DNA from: an uncultured Pirellulaceae bacterium
GTDB lineage: Bacteria > Planctomycetota > Planctomycetia > Pirellulales > Pirellulaceae
Assembly: GCA_938091115.1 (NCBI GenBank)
Contig: CALKNI010000070.1
Coordinates: 1-64,000 of the forward strand
Length of the DNA: 64,000 bases
Direction: 5' to 3'
Within the stretch, counting starts at the first letter, position 1. Each line of letters opens with the position of its first letter. A program made the position numbers and the translations under genes. This document shows positions 11,257-21,578 of this stretch, in pieces. The notes beneath the pieces were generated by a model that saw nothing but the letters and a program-made list of their open reading frames with translations, ran no database searches and was not told the origin of the DNA.

Positions 11257-12746
11257 GTATAGAAAATGAGCCGGCCCCACAGAGGAAAACTGTAATGCAC
11301 CGCAAGAACACAAACGACTGCTCACTCAGCCGCCGCAGCCTACTGAAACGATGCGGCACGGGCTTTGCGGCCTTCGGGCTTGCTGGACTCTTGCGTGATG
11401 ACCGAATGCTGCAGGCATCAACGACGACGACTGACGAAGCCCCAAATCCATTACTCTCCAAACCGCCACACTTCCCTGGAAAAGCTAAACGTGTCATTCA
11501 TCTTTTTATGAATGGAGGCCCATCCCATGTCGACACGTTTGATTACAAGCCTGAACTGCAAAAACGAGATGGCCAAAAACTTCCCTTTAATTTGAAAACG
11601 GAGCGGAAAACCGGTGTCGCACTCGCCTCTCCATTCAAATTTAAGCAGTATGGAGAATCGGGAATCCATGTTAGCGAACTGTTTCACCATACCGCTCAAC
11701 ACATTGACGATATCGCCGTAATCAACTCAATGCACGCTGATGTCCCCAATCATGAACCGTCTCTCTTACTAATGAACTGCGGCGAGTCGCGACTGGTTCG
11801 TCCCAGCGTCGGCTCCTGGATCACCTACGGGTTGGGAACTGAAAATCAAAATCTACCGGGCTACATTGCACTTTGCCCCGGTGGTTACCCCATTAAAGAT
11901 ACACAAAATTGGCAATCAGCATTCTTGCCGGGCGTATTTCAGGGAACTCACGTCGATACAAAACACAATTCCATCGAAAAACTTATCGAACACGTTACCA
12001 ACGCAAAACTAACTCGCGACCAACAACGTCAACAACTCAATACCCTCAATCGCTTGAACCAGATTCATCGCGAACAGACGGGGACTGACCCCGCACTCGA
12101 AGCTAGAATCCAAGCCTATGAACTTGCGTTTCGGATGCAAATGGAAGCGACTGACGTGTTTGATGTCTCCCGAGAACCGCAACATGTCCTCGACGCTTAT
12201 GGTAAAGGAGTCAATGCAAGACAGCTTCTCATCGCACGAAGATTAGTTGAACGTGGAGTCCGTTACGTCCAAGTTTGGCATGGAGATGGACAACCGTGGG
12301 ACAATCACGACGATCTCGAAGTCAATCATCGTCGCCTCGCCGGAGAGTGTGATCAGGGAATTGGCGCTTTATTAAATGATCTAAAACAACGAGGGTTGCT
12401 TGACGAAACGCTTGTTATTTGGGGAGGAGAATTTGGCCGCACACCCGTCGTTGAATTGCCAAAATCAGGAGCCAATTCTGGCAAAATCAATGGGCGCGAT
12501 CACAATCATCATGGGTTCACGGTCTGGATGGCAGGCGGGGGAGTCAAAGGTGGACAAACTTACGGCGCCACCGACGAATTTGGATTTAAAGCAACTGAAA
12601 AACCTGTGCATGTCCACGACCTCCATGCCACCATGCTCCAACTTCTTGGCTTCAATCACAAACAACTCACCTACAGATACGCCGGACGCGACTTTCGATT
12701 GACAGATGTCCACGGGAATGTCATTCAAGATTTAATTGACAGCTAG
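11253..12746 (+). CDS. DUF1501 domain-containing protein (sulfatase-fold); likely start at ATG 11295
   Basis: SRRSLLKRCGTGFAAFGLAGLL Tat-like signal; HLFMNGGPSHVDTFDYKP; VWHGDGQPWDNHDDL; WGGEFGRTP; GRDHNHHGFTVWMAGGGVKGG. Overlaps the upstream stop codon. Confidence 0.94.
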   Translation: MSIENEPAPQRKTVMHRKNTNDCSLSRRSLLKRCGTGFAAFGLAGLLRDDRMLQASTTTTDEAPNPLLSKPPHFPGKAKRVIHLFMNGGPSHVDTFDYKPELQKRDGQKLPFNLKTERKTGVALASPFKFKQYGESGIHVSELFHHTAQHIDDIAVINSMHADVPNHEPSLLLMNCGESRLVRPSVGSWITYGLGTENQNLPGYIALCPGGYPIKDTQNWQSAFLPGVFQGTHVDTKHNSIEKLIEHVTNAKLTRDQQRQQLNTLNRLNQIHREQTGTDPALEARIQAYELAFRMQMEATDVFDVSREPQHVLDAYGKGVNARQLLIARRLVERGVRYVQVWHGDGQPWDNHDDLEVNHRRLAGECDQGIGALLNDLKQRGLLDETLVIWGGEFGRTPVVELPKSGANSGKINGRDHNHHGFTVWMAGGGVKGGQTYGATDEFGFKATEKPVHVHDLHATMLQLLGFNHKQLTYRYAGRDFRLTDVHGNVIQDLIDS

Positions 12747-12981
12747 GTTGGGTCAGCCGTATGCACGCTAGCATTTCACCAAGCTAATTTCGGCAACTGC
12801 TATTCTCACCCGCTGTAACCCCGTCGATTGGCCCAAAAATTTGGTCGTCAACTCCCTGCCGCGAGATTCATCTTTGAGATATTGCGGGGGCAGCATAGAA
12901 TTTTGATCACTTGTAACCCAAGTCTCTCCCTGCATTTGCGGCCATGCAATGAGCGAGCGCATATGACGGCAAGGAAGCCCA

Positions 12982-15900
12982 ATGTCTCAAACTGATCAAA
13001 TTGAAGATGTATTTGAAACTACCCAGGAGAGCCGGCCTCCGCGCAAACGGCGCTGGAAATGGCTGATCTTGTTCGTCGTTGCCATCATTTTGATCTTTCC
13101 AAATCTTCTCGGCTGGATCGGTTTGCAACAAACAGCAATTAATTTTGTCTTGAATGACTTTAAAGGAAAGATCTCTGTCGAGCAGGCTGCATTTGGCTGG
13201 ATACAGCCCATCGAACTACATAACGTGGCTGCGATCGATGAACAGGGAAATCTACTTTTTAAAACAGCCGAAATCACATCCTCCAAGCCATTGTACTCGT
13301 TCCTTTTTTCAAACGACTTGGGGACGTTTGAGATTCGCGAGCCTACCGTTCAAGTAAAATTAAGGACCGATGGTAGCAACCTGGAAGACGCACTATCGCA
13401 ATATCTCCCGCTCTCCATGAGATCAAAGTCTCCTCAGACAAAGGCTCAGAACAAGAACTCACAGACTCCAATCAGCACCAAGCTCTTCCTCAACATTATC
13501 GATGGACAAGTCATCATTTCAACGACTTACTCCAACGAAGCTTGGCAACTCGACGATCTAAATGTCATTACCCAATTAAATTGCGAGACTGCTCCTTTGG
13601 TCATCGATGCCAAATGTCAAGTTACGCCCTTTGAGTTGGACAGCGAAGGCACTCCAAAAATGCTCGCACCGGGGGCGTTAGCTTTTAGTTCTCAGGTAGA
13701 TCCTGGTCAGAAAGCCCTGACCTTTGAATCCATCGATTTTTCACTCAACACTCGAACGTTGCCAATTTCGATTACTACCCCGGTACTCGAACGAATTTTC
13801 GGTCCCACGGCAACGGACGGTACGCTGAGTGGAGAAATTGTCGCAACCTATCTCGCGTCGCAACAATCCCTAAATCTTGCCGTGCAACAAATTGACATTC
13901 GGGATTTTGGATTTGCCTCACCCAACTTACTTGGAACCGACCAACTCATAGCAAGCAGCATTACGGCTCAAGGCGGGTTGTTACTTTCGCCTTCGGCTGT
14001 GGTCGGCCAGCAATTTAAAATCCAGAGTGACTTAGGGACAATTCGGGCCAATGGAACGCTCTCCGTTCAACAATTGAACCAACTCACGCAAACAGGCCAG
14101 CTTCCAAGTGAGCCGTTTGAGCTAGACGGAACAATCGACTTGGCCAAGACGATTCAAATGCTACCCGCCACGCTTCAGCTTCACGACGATTTGATCGTTA
14201 ACTCTGGAAAACTGACGTTCCAGGCTGGCAGCCAATTCGAGAACAACGCCAAACGCATGGTCGTCAATATGGACGCCGCTAATTTGAATGCAATTCGGGG
14301 CGGGAAGGCGTTTACCTGGGCAAAGCCATTTCGACTTGTGGGAACGATTGAAGAATCAAAAAATGGTTTGGCGATTAATAATATACTTTGCACGACGGAT
14401 TTCCTTACAATTCGTGGAAATGCCGATACCAGAACCGGGGTTTTCAACGCCAACGGCGACCTTGAAAATTTTACCCAACGCTTGGAGCAATTCATCGACC
14501 TGAAAGGGTGGAAATTTGCCGGCTCACTCGCTGGTAAATTTGGTTGGCAATTTGAAGATCCCTCCAGTCAACCTTCCCTCAATACCGAAACAAATTCAGT
14601 TTTAATCAATGGTGAATTCAATATCACACAGCCATCGATCTCAGGGCCGGACTTCCCCTTGTGGCAACACAGGGTTTTGGACCTTACCGCTTCCACCGCA
14701 TTGAACCCCCATTCCATCAAAGCAATTGGGCTGGATCGCGCCAATCTTGAACTACGATCCGGAAAAGAAATCTTCAAGATCGAACTCGCGGAACCCTGCA
14801 AAGATCTGTTCCAGCAAAACGTCTGGAAAGCAAATTGCCAGATTGCCGGCCCTGTTGCCAACTGGCTGACAGAATTGAGCAGTTTTGTCGATCTGCGCGG
14901 CGCACAGTCTGCGGGGGAACTTGGAATGAGTTGCAGCGCGACGATTGCCAATGAAAAAATCGAGCTTCAGGATATCAACTATCGCATCGACGATCTCTTT
15001 TTCAATGGTTTCGGGGTTAAATTAAACGAACCACAAACCGTTGGAAATGGATCATTAACTTATCAAATTGCGACTGGAAATATTGCGATCGAAACAGCAA
15101 CAGTTTCTAACAAAACCGTGATCGCGGAAAGTAAAGACATTCGAATTTCGTTCCCCGGTTATTTGCAAGTCGAGGGAAGCGTCGATTTTAGCGGCGATGT
15201 ACATCGTATTGCAGATTGGTTCGAACTCTCATCAACTCGCGACAGTATTTTCTGGTACGGGGGGCTCCAAGGCACGGCACTTTTGGGTTCCAACGAAAAT
15301 GGGATCGGATGTCGAATCAATTCAACCATCAGCGGCCTTTCTCTGCATCGACAAGTAGAATTCGCAATCAAGCAAGCCCAGCCGGGACCCAATGGACAAA
15401 TACTGCCAGCAGGCCATGTTATAAGGCAATGGCAATCGGTCTGGCAGGACTCAAAAGTTGACCTAATGGGCGACATTTCGCTGGCACCAAATTTTGATGC
15501 AATAGGATTCCAAAACGTCAAACTTGAATCCGCAAGTCTCTACGCAACACTCAATGGTGCAATTCATGATCTAAAAAATACCATGCAAGCCGATCTCGCC
15601 GGCACTTGGAAACCGGGTTGGGACAAAATAAATCAAGCCTTTCAATCCAACTTCGACGGTCTGTTCGAGTTATCTGGAAACGACCTTGATCAGTATGCCA
15701 TCCAAGGCCCCATTTTCGAACAAGTAAATACAACCTCAGGTCCAACAAGCCAGCTGTCTTCTAATCTTCAAGCAACGGCAAACCTACACTGGGATACAGG
15801 AAAGCTCTTGGGGATTCCAGTCGGTGCCAGTAAATTAGATTTCGTGCTTCAGCAGAAAATTGCTGACCTGCGAACCGCTGGAATTCCTTTTGCCAACGGT

Positions 15901-16755
15901 TCCATTCAGTTGAACCCAAAGATGGATCTGCGCGGTGAAGAACCAATTATTCGAATGACGCCCACCCGGGTAATCGACAGCGTCGCCTTGGATTCTGAAA
16001 CAGCACATCAATGGCTAAGCTACGTCGCCCCAATGATGGCCGATTCGACCTCAGCTGAAGGTAGTTTTACAGTTGACATTGGTTCGGCTGCGATTCCCGC
16101 ATTTAACCCTTTGGGAATGGAGCTTTCTGGAACTATTCACCTTTCAGATTTGCAAGTTGGGGCAAGCCCTATGACAAGGCAGTTGATCCGCACAATTAAA
16201 CAACTGCGAAATGTAATGAAACCAAATTTAACCGAAACCAACATAAACGATTGGATTCGGATGAGCCCTCAGTCGGTGCCGTTTGTCGTCAAAGACGAAC
16301 GCATTTATCACGAAACAATGATCATCCAGCACAAAGATTTTGTTTTTCAAACCAAGGGTAGTGTTGGGTTTGATCAGACACTCGACATGATTGCTGAAAT
16401 CCAAATTGCCGACGACTGGATCGAAGGAAAACCACTCCTTGCGGGACTACGAGGACGCTCTATTTTGATCCCGGTTCGGGGAACCGTTGCCAACCCCTTG
16501 TTCGATAAGAATATAATCAAACACTTTTCGCAAAACCTTGTTAACAAAGCAACCGGTGGATTACTGAATGAAAAAATTCAACGACAAAGCGACAAGTTAT
16601 TTGGCAAAATTGGAGAAGGACTGGGAATTCCCCCTGCCAATCAACCCGGCATCAATAACCAACTGAACTCCCCCAACAACTTCGATCCTTATCAGCTTGA
16701 GGAAAAAATCCAGGGCGAATTAATTAAAGGAATTGGAAATTTGTTTGGCAAGTGA
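12982..16755 (+). CDS. Large AsmA-like membrane-anchored protein
   Basis: 1257 aa. Single N-terminal TM (WKWLILFVVAIILIFPNLLGWIGL), long beta-rich repetitive body, and a C-terminal AsmA-like segment (MELSGTIHLSDLQVGASPMTRQLIRTIKQL...VRGTVANPLFD). Confidence 0.7.
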   Translation: MSQTDQIEDVFETTQESRPPRKRRWKWLILFVVAIILIFPNLLGWIGLQQTAINFVLNDFKGKISVEQAAFGWIQPIELHNVAAIDEQGNLLFKTAEITSSKPLYSFLFSNDLGTFEIREPTVQVKLRTDGSNLEDALSQYLPLSMRSKSPQTKAQNKNSQTPISTKLFLNIIDGQVIISTTYSNEAWQLDDLNVITQLNCETAPLVIDAKCQVTPFELDSEGTPKMLAPGALAFSSQVDPGQKALTFESIDFSLNTRTLPISITTPVLERIFGPTATDGTLSGEIVATYLASQQSLNLAVQQIDIRDFGFASPNLLGTDQLIASSITAQGGLLLSPSAVVGQQFKIQSDLGTIRANGTLSVQQLNQLTQTGQLPSEPFELDGTIDLAKTIQMLPATLQLHDDLIVNSGKLTFQAGSQFENNAKRMVVNMDAANLNAIRGGKAFTWAKPFRLVGTIEESKNGLAINNILCTTDFLTIRGNADTRTGVFNANGDLENFTQRLEQFIDLKGWKFAGSLAGKFGWQFEDPSSQPSLNTETNSVLINGEFNITQPSISGPDFPLWQHRVLDLTASTALNPHSIKAIGLDRANLELRSGKEIFKIELAEPCKDLFQQNVWKANCQIAGPVANWLTELSSFVDLRGAQSAGELGMSCSATIANEKIELQDINYRIDDLFFNGFGVKLNEPQTVGNGSLTYQIATGNIAIETATVSNKTVIAESKDIRISFPGYLQVEGSVDFSGDVHRIADWFELSSTRDSIFWYGGLQGTALLGSNENGIGCRINSTISGLSLHRQVEFAIKQAQPGPNGQILPAGHVIRQWQSVWQDSKVDLMGDISLAPNFDAIGFQNVKLESASLYATLNGAIHDLKNTMQADLAGTWKPGWDKINQAFQSNFDGLFELSGNDLDQYAIQGPIFEQVNTTSGPTSQLSSNLQATANLHWDTGKLLGIPVGASKLDFVLQQKIADLRTAGIPFANGSIQLNPKMDLRGEEPIIRMTPTRVIDSVALDSETAHQWLSYVAPMMADSTSAEGSFTVDIGSAAIPAFNPLGMELSGTIHLSDLQVGASPMTRQLIRTIKQLRNVMKPNLTETNINDWIRMSPQSVPFVVKDERIYHETMIIQHKDFVFQTKGSVGFDQTLDMIAEIQIADDWIEGKPLLAGLRGRSILIPVRGTVANPLFDKNIIKHFSQNLVNKATGGLLNEKIQRQSDKLFGKIGEGLGIPPANQPGINNQLNSPNNFDPYQLEEKIQGELIKGIGNLFGK

Positions 16756-16912
16756 TCCTTATTAACAAAACATCTAAACCACTGCTTTTCTATTCAGTTA
16801 CCCCTAATTGGTGAATTGATAGATTCGCATCTCTTGGTAATCGTCTAAACTAATTCGGTGATTCCACGGCGTTGGCGATCGCTCCGTTCACTCTTTCCCA
16901 GAAGAGGCAAAT

Positions 16913-17656
16913 GTGAAATTACACTTCCTTGGCACGACGGGATACCACCCAAACAACCAACGGCAAACCGCGTGCCTGATGCTTCCCGAACTGGGTCTAA
17001 TATTTGACGCAGGTACCGGAATATTTCGCGCCCGCGATTTAATTCAGACAGACACACTCGATATTTTCCTAACCCATATTCATCTGGATCATTGCGTTGG
17101 ACTTACATTCCTCTATGACGTTCTTTATCAAAAAGAAATGCAGCGAGTGACTGTTCATCTCGCTGAAGACAAAATTGAAGCGATTGAGAAACACCTTTTT
17201 AGCGAATCGCTATTTCCCGTCAAACCAAATTTTGATTTTCAACCACTTTCCGATCACCCGGTGACACTTAACGATGGGGCTCAGTTGCTCGCGATCCCTT
17301 TGGAGCACCCCGGCGGCGCCCACGGTTTTCGAATCGACTGGCCTGACCGATCTTGTGCCTACATTACTGACACCACCGCATCGGTTGATGCGAATTACGT
17401 GGGGGCCATCGGAAATGTAAAGACACTGATCCATGAGTGTTACTTTCCCGATGGTTGGGAGTCCAAAGCAAAACTAACAGGGCACAGTTGCCTCACTCCG
17501 GTTGCGGAAGTGGCCGCAAAAGCCAATGCAGATCGACTTTTTCTCGTACACGTCAACCCGCTTGATGAATCTCCACAACCCCTCGACCTCGAATCCGTGA
17601 GCCAAATCTATACACCCATCACCGTCGCAAAAGACCTGATGACGATCGACATCTAG
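16913..17656 (+). CDS. MBL-fold metallohydrolase (RNase Z-like)
   Basis: FLGTTGYHPNNQRQTACLMLPELGLIFDAGTG; FLTHIHLDHCVGL; YITDTTA; GHSCLTPVAEVAAKANADRLFLVHVNP. Confidence 0.85.
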   Translation: MKLHFLGTTGYHPNNQRQTACLMLPELGLIFDAGTGIFRARDLIQTDTLDIFLTHIHLDHCVGLTFLYDVLYQKEMQRVTVHLAEDKIEAIEKHLFSESLFPVKPNFDFQPLSDHPVTLNDGAQLLAIPLEHPGGAHGFRIDWPDRSCAYITDTTASVDANYVGAIGNVKTLIHECYFPDGWESKAKLTGHSCLTPVAEVAAKANADRLFLVHVNPLDESPQPLDLESVSQIYTPITVAKDLMTIDI

Positions 17657-17746
17657 TGTCGTTGCTATTTTGCTCTTAGAGTCTCCCCACAGTCGGCTAG
17701 AAAAACTCACCCTACCTTGACTGATCCTCTCCAGAGAACACGTCAC

Positions 17747-19156
17747 CTACTCAGTAATCAGACGCTCAACGGCCTTGGCCCCACTTTCGATACACGCCGG
17801 AATGCCAACGCCGCGGTAACTATTCCCTGCCAATTCCAGACCTTGATGATTCGCCGTTAATTCTTCAATTCCATCGACTAAATCTCGATGACCCATATGA
17901 TACTGCGGCATGCAATTTCGCCAACGAATGACGCGATTCAGCTCTGGTTTACCTTGAAATCCAACGGTCAGCCGTAATTCTTCGATTGCCATTTCTATCA
18001 ATTGCTTATCGTCTAAGTCCACCAATTCACGCCGCAGCGCACCGCCGATAAAACAGCGGATCAAGACCTTTCCATCAGGGGCGCGACCTTCAAATTTATT
18101 GCTTCCAAAACTCGTCGCGATCACGTCTCGGTTGAGCACTGAAGGGACAATGATTCCATAGCCTGAAAATTCCTGACCAAGTTGCTCTCGATCAATACCT
18201 AAAATAACGACAGCGGAACTCGCTGCCTCTATTTTTGCTAGATCTTCTGCAAGCTCCCTATCGACCGAATGCAGTAAACGCCCACTGATTTTCGCCGACG
18301 TAGCCAAAACCAATCCTTCGGTCTCTAATTTCTGAGCCGGTTTGGAATCAGAACCGCCTGTAGTGATTTGCCACCCCGCACCAACTTTAGCCACCGACTC
18401 CACGTTCGAGTTGATTTGAAAATCTACTTTTGGCAATGACTCCATAATCCAGCGAATTAATTCACTAATCCCTTGCTTAGGTGCGCGAAACATTCCGTAC
18501 CTCGCCCCACTAGCCTCTCTCTGAATTGCCTTGCCCTTCGCAACTCGGCCCGCCTGAATCAAACTTCCATGCAGTTTTTCCATCGCAACAAACCTGGCCA
18601 TTGTCGCTTGCATGCTCAGCTTTTCAGGATCAGCAGTGTAAATTCCACCTACCAGCGGCTGGATCAAAGTCTCATAAACTTCGCGACCAAATCGACGCGT
18701 GGCAAAGGAAAGTAAACTCTCATCTTGAATCCAGTCATTGGGAGCGATCTTTTCTTCCGCCTGAAATCGCTCTTTCGCGGCCGCCGATAGTAACGGAGTA
18801 GCTAAGATTGAGTCCAAATCGCTTGGCAGCATCAAAGAAAGACCACGGGGAACTGGATGAATGGTGTCATCGGTTGCGACGTAAGCCCGGTCGTCTATCG
18901 GAATCGTCTGCAACAGCTCGTCGGTTTTCCCAAGATGTTCACAAATTTGAATCGCCGATTTTGGATCCGTCGTAAACATATCCGCACTGTGTTCGATCAA
19001 ATAGCCTTCGGTCGATTCCGTCTGAAGCACTCCACCCCAAAGCCCACTCGATTCAAGAACCGTAATTTGGGCGTCCGGCATTGCTCGTTGCGCGAAAAAT
19101 GCAGCCGAAAGTCCTGTAATCCCCCCGCCCACGATCGTGATGTTTTGTGATTTCAT
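17747..19156 (-). CDS. hemG: Protoporphyrinogen oxidase
   Basis: 469 aa. VGGGITGLSAAFFAQR FAD motif; PLVGGIYTADPEKLSMQATMARF; C-terminal LAGNSYRGVGIPACIESGAKA typical of HemY-type PPO (also named hemG). Confidence 0.93.
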   Translation of the reverse strand: MKSQNITIVGGGITGLSAAFFAQRAMPDAQITVLESSGLWGGVLQTESTEGYLIEHSADMFTTDPKSAIQICEHLGKTDELLQTIPIDDRAYVATDDTIHPVPRGLSLMLPSDLDSILATPLLSAAAKERFQAEEKIAPNDWIQDESLLSFATRRFGREVYETLIQPLVGGIYTADPEKLSMQATMARFVAMEKLHGSLIQAGRVAKGKAIQREASGARYGMFRAPKQGISELIRWIMESLPKVDFQINSNVESVAKVGAGWQITTGGSDSKPAQKLETEGLVLATSAKISGRLLHSVDRELAEDLAKIEAASSAVVILGIDREQLGQEFSGYGIIVPSVLNRDVIATSFGSNKFEGRAPDGKVLIRCFIGGALRRELVDLDDKQLIEMAIEELRLTVGFQGKPELNRVIRWRNCMPQYHMGHRDLVDGIEELTANHQGLELAGNSYRGVGIPACIESGAKAVERLITE

Positions 19157-19158
19157 AT

Positions 19159-20418
19159 TTATTTAAATCGACTAGCAGCAAAATGAACCGGCGAGATATG
19201 AGGAGTTTCGCCCAACATCAGTTCCTTGATCAACTGGCCGGTTCCGGTTGCCATACTCAATCCAAGCATGTTGTGGCCAGCCGCGATCCAGACATTATTC
19301 ATCGCTGGACTTCGGTCAATAATCGGCTTCCCGTCCCAAGTCATCGGCCGCCAGCCAAACCACTCTTCTTCGATTGGATCACAAAAGGGTTCGTGAAGAT
19401 ATTTTGCCGCAGCCGATTTTAACAACTCCATACGTCGCGGCGGAATCGTTGTGTCATATCCCGTAAATTCCATCGTCGATCCAATTCGATATTTTGACTG
19501 CATCGGCGTGATCGCGACATGACTATCCTCAAAAATAATTGGTATTTTAGGCATCAACTTAGGTCTCGGCATCGTCAACGAATACCCTTTGCCAGGCTCG
19601 ATCGGAATCGACATTCCTAAATGGTGATTCAAAAAAGGCGTCATCGCCCCGGTAGCCACAACAAAATGATCCGCTTCCAGTTCACGTCCGTTGGATAGAA
19701 CCGCCTTCGCATCCCCCTGGTCTCTCTCGAATTGCTGAACAGGAAAATCTTCAAGAATTGAAACGCCTAAACTCAGCATTTTTTCGCGCATTTGGGATAA
19801 CAATTTATCCGGCCGTAAATGACAGTCTCCCTCATAATGCCATCCACCTCCAAACCCTGACTTAATAGCCGGTTCTAATATCGTCAACTGGTGACCATCA
19901 TAGGGTGTCGCCGCCACCCCAAAATTTTGCCGGATGAGCCCATCCATTTTGCCAAAATTAAGAAACGACTCTTCGTCATCAAAAACAAACAGCAGGCCTT
20001 TTTCCTGCCACTCACAGTCAATGTTTTCATTCGCAATCAACTGCTGATACAACCGCTTAGAGGATTGCAACAATTCATGTCTGCCTCTGCCGGCGGCCAT
20101 CATGTCCCGATGATTGCACCGCAATGAAAAATTCCAAAACCACTTCACAAAGTTCATTTCAAACCGCGGCTTCACCGCAAACGGTGAATTTGATTTCAAC
20201 ATCGCTTTGAGCGTTTTTAATATTGCTCCGGGCTGGCAAAGCGGGAACACATGGCTCGGGGAAATGTAGCCGCAATTACCGTGTGAGCATGCAGCACCGT
20301 ATTTATCGCGATCCACGATCGTCACTTGACAACCCGCTTTAATCAGATTCCAAGCACACATCGCGCCAATGACGCCACCGCCGATGACGACAACACGATC
20401 ACCCTGGCCAGCTTTCAT
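19159..20418 (-). CDS. FAD-dependent D-amino-acid dehydrogenase family protein, probable D-hydroxyproline dehydrogenase
   Basis: 419 aa. VVIGGGVIGAMCAWNLIKAGCQVTIVDRD; HGNCGYISPSHVFPLCQPG; C-terminal WIAAGHNMLGLSMATGTGQLI. Substrate is inferred from the neighbouring genes. Confidence 0.82.
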   Translation of the reverse strand: MKAGQGDRVVVIGGGVIGAMCAWNLIKAGCQVTIVDRDKYGAACSHGNCGYISPSHVFPLCQPGAILKTLKAMLKSNSPFAVKPRFEMNFVKWFWNFSLRCNHRDMMAAGRGRHELLQSSKRLYQQLIANENIDCEWQEKGLLFVFDDEESFLNFGKMDGLIRQNFGVAATPYDGHQLTILEPAIKSGFGGGWHYEGDCHLRPDKLLSQMREKMLSLGVSILEDFPVQQFERDQGDAKAVLSNGRELEADHFVVATGAMTPFLNHHLGMSIPIEPGKGYSLTMPRPKLMPKIPIIFEDSHVAITPMQSKYRIGSTMEFTGYDTTIPPRRMELLKSAAAKYLHEPFCDPIEEEWFGWRPMTWDGKPIIDRSPAMNNVWIAAGHNMLGLSMATGTGQLIKELMLGETPHISPVHFAASRFK

Positions 20419-21359
20419 GAGGGTATTCCCATCCTAAATGGATCATCCGAGTCGAGAATTAATTCCGCCTCTCCGCAAATATACGCTTCCCCCTCAATCG
20501 TCGGAATAATACTCTCAGATTCTTCATCGTTTCTAAAGGAACCTGAAAATACCGTCCCAAGAATCCCTTCTTGCCGCCAAATCTCGCCTGGAGCTAACAG
20601 ACCATCGGCTGCCAAACAGGCGAGCTTAGCGCTGGTGCCCGTGCCACAGGGAGACCGATCGTAAGCTCCGCCCGGGCAAAGAACAAAATTCCGACTGTGG
20701 TTGAACGGATTTTGAGGTTGAGTGAATAGTTCGACGTGATCGATCGGCCCATCGCTGCCCCCAATCCCCTCGATTTCGAGAGTCTTCATAATTCGCTTGG
20801 TGACTTTTGTCAGGTGGCCTGCGTTTGAAACACGCAATTCTTCCTGTGAGTTTTTGACTAGGAAAAACCAATTTCCACCCCAGGCTATATCACCAATCAC
20901 TTGGCCGTACTCTGCAACATCAATAACTACGTCACGACGAAGGCGGTAACTGGAGACATTCTCGACGGCAACTCGACGATCGTTTGTAAAACTCGCCGTA
21001 ACCACCCCAACGGGCGTTCCAATGCGATGCACCCCCTGATCAACAATTCCCAGGTGCCGAAGGGTCGCCATCAGCCCAATCGTGCCATGACCGCACATTC
21101 CTAGATAACCGGCGTTATTAAAGAAAATCACATCTGTGGTGCAGGCGGGATCTTGAGCCTGAATCAAGAGCGCACCCACCCAAACTTCTGACCCCCTTGG
21201 TTCATTGACGACCGCACTGCGAATCCCGTCAAATTGTTCCCGAAAAACCGTAACTTGCTCTGCCAGCGTTCCACTACCGAGATCAGGCCCGCCGGCTACG
21301 ATAATCCGCGTCGGTTCACCACCGGTGTGCGAGTCGATAACTTTAATTCGTTGAATCAT
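20415..21359 (-). CDS. 4-hydroxyproline epimerase (proline racemase superfamily)
   Basis: 314 aa. IDSHTGGEPTRIIVAGGP; both catalytic Cys motifs present (MCGHGTIGL and DRSPCGTGTSA), consistent with an epimerase/racemase rather than a dehydratase. Confidence 0.88.
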   Translation of the reverse strand: MIQRIKVIDSHTGGEPTRIIVAGGPDLGSGTLAEQVTVFREQFDGIRSAVVNEPRGSEVWVGALLIQAQDPACTTDVIFFNNAGYLGMCGHGTIGLMATLRHLGIVDQGVHRIGTPVGVVTASFTNDRRVAVENVSSYRLRRDVVIDVAEYGQVIGDIAWGGNWFFLVKNSQEELRVSNAGHLTKVTKRIMKTLEIEGIGGSDGPIDHVELFTQPQNPFNHSRNFVLCPGGAYDRSPCGTGTSAKLACLAADGLLAPGEIWRQEGILGTVFSGSFRNDEESESIIPTIEGEAYICGEAELILDSDDPFRMGIPS

Positions 21360-21578
21360 AGAAACATCAGATTCTGGACTTGGGCCGGCAGTGACGGTTT
21401 CAGTAGCCGACGGAGAATGTTAGCCTATTCTATTCGTGAACATCCGCTGCGGGGAGATGCTCTTTGGTTGGATTCCCAATTACTTGAGAAGTAGTCCTTA
21501 AAACCAAACCGCCATCCTTTTCCCGCAGCTTTCGTTTTCTTAAAACGTTCTATTATTTTTATTTACTTGAGATATATC

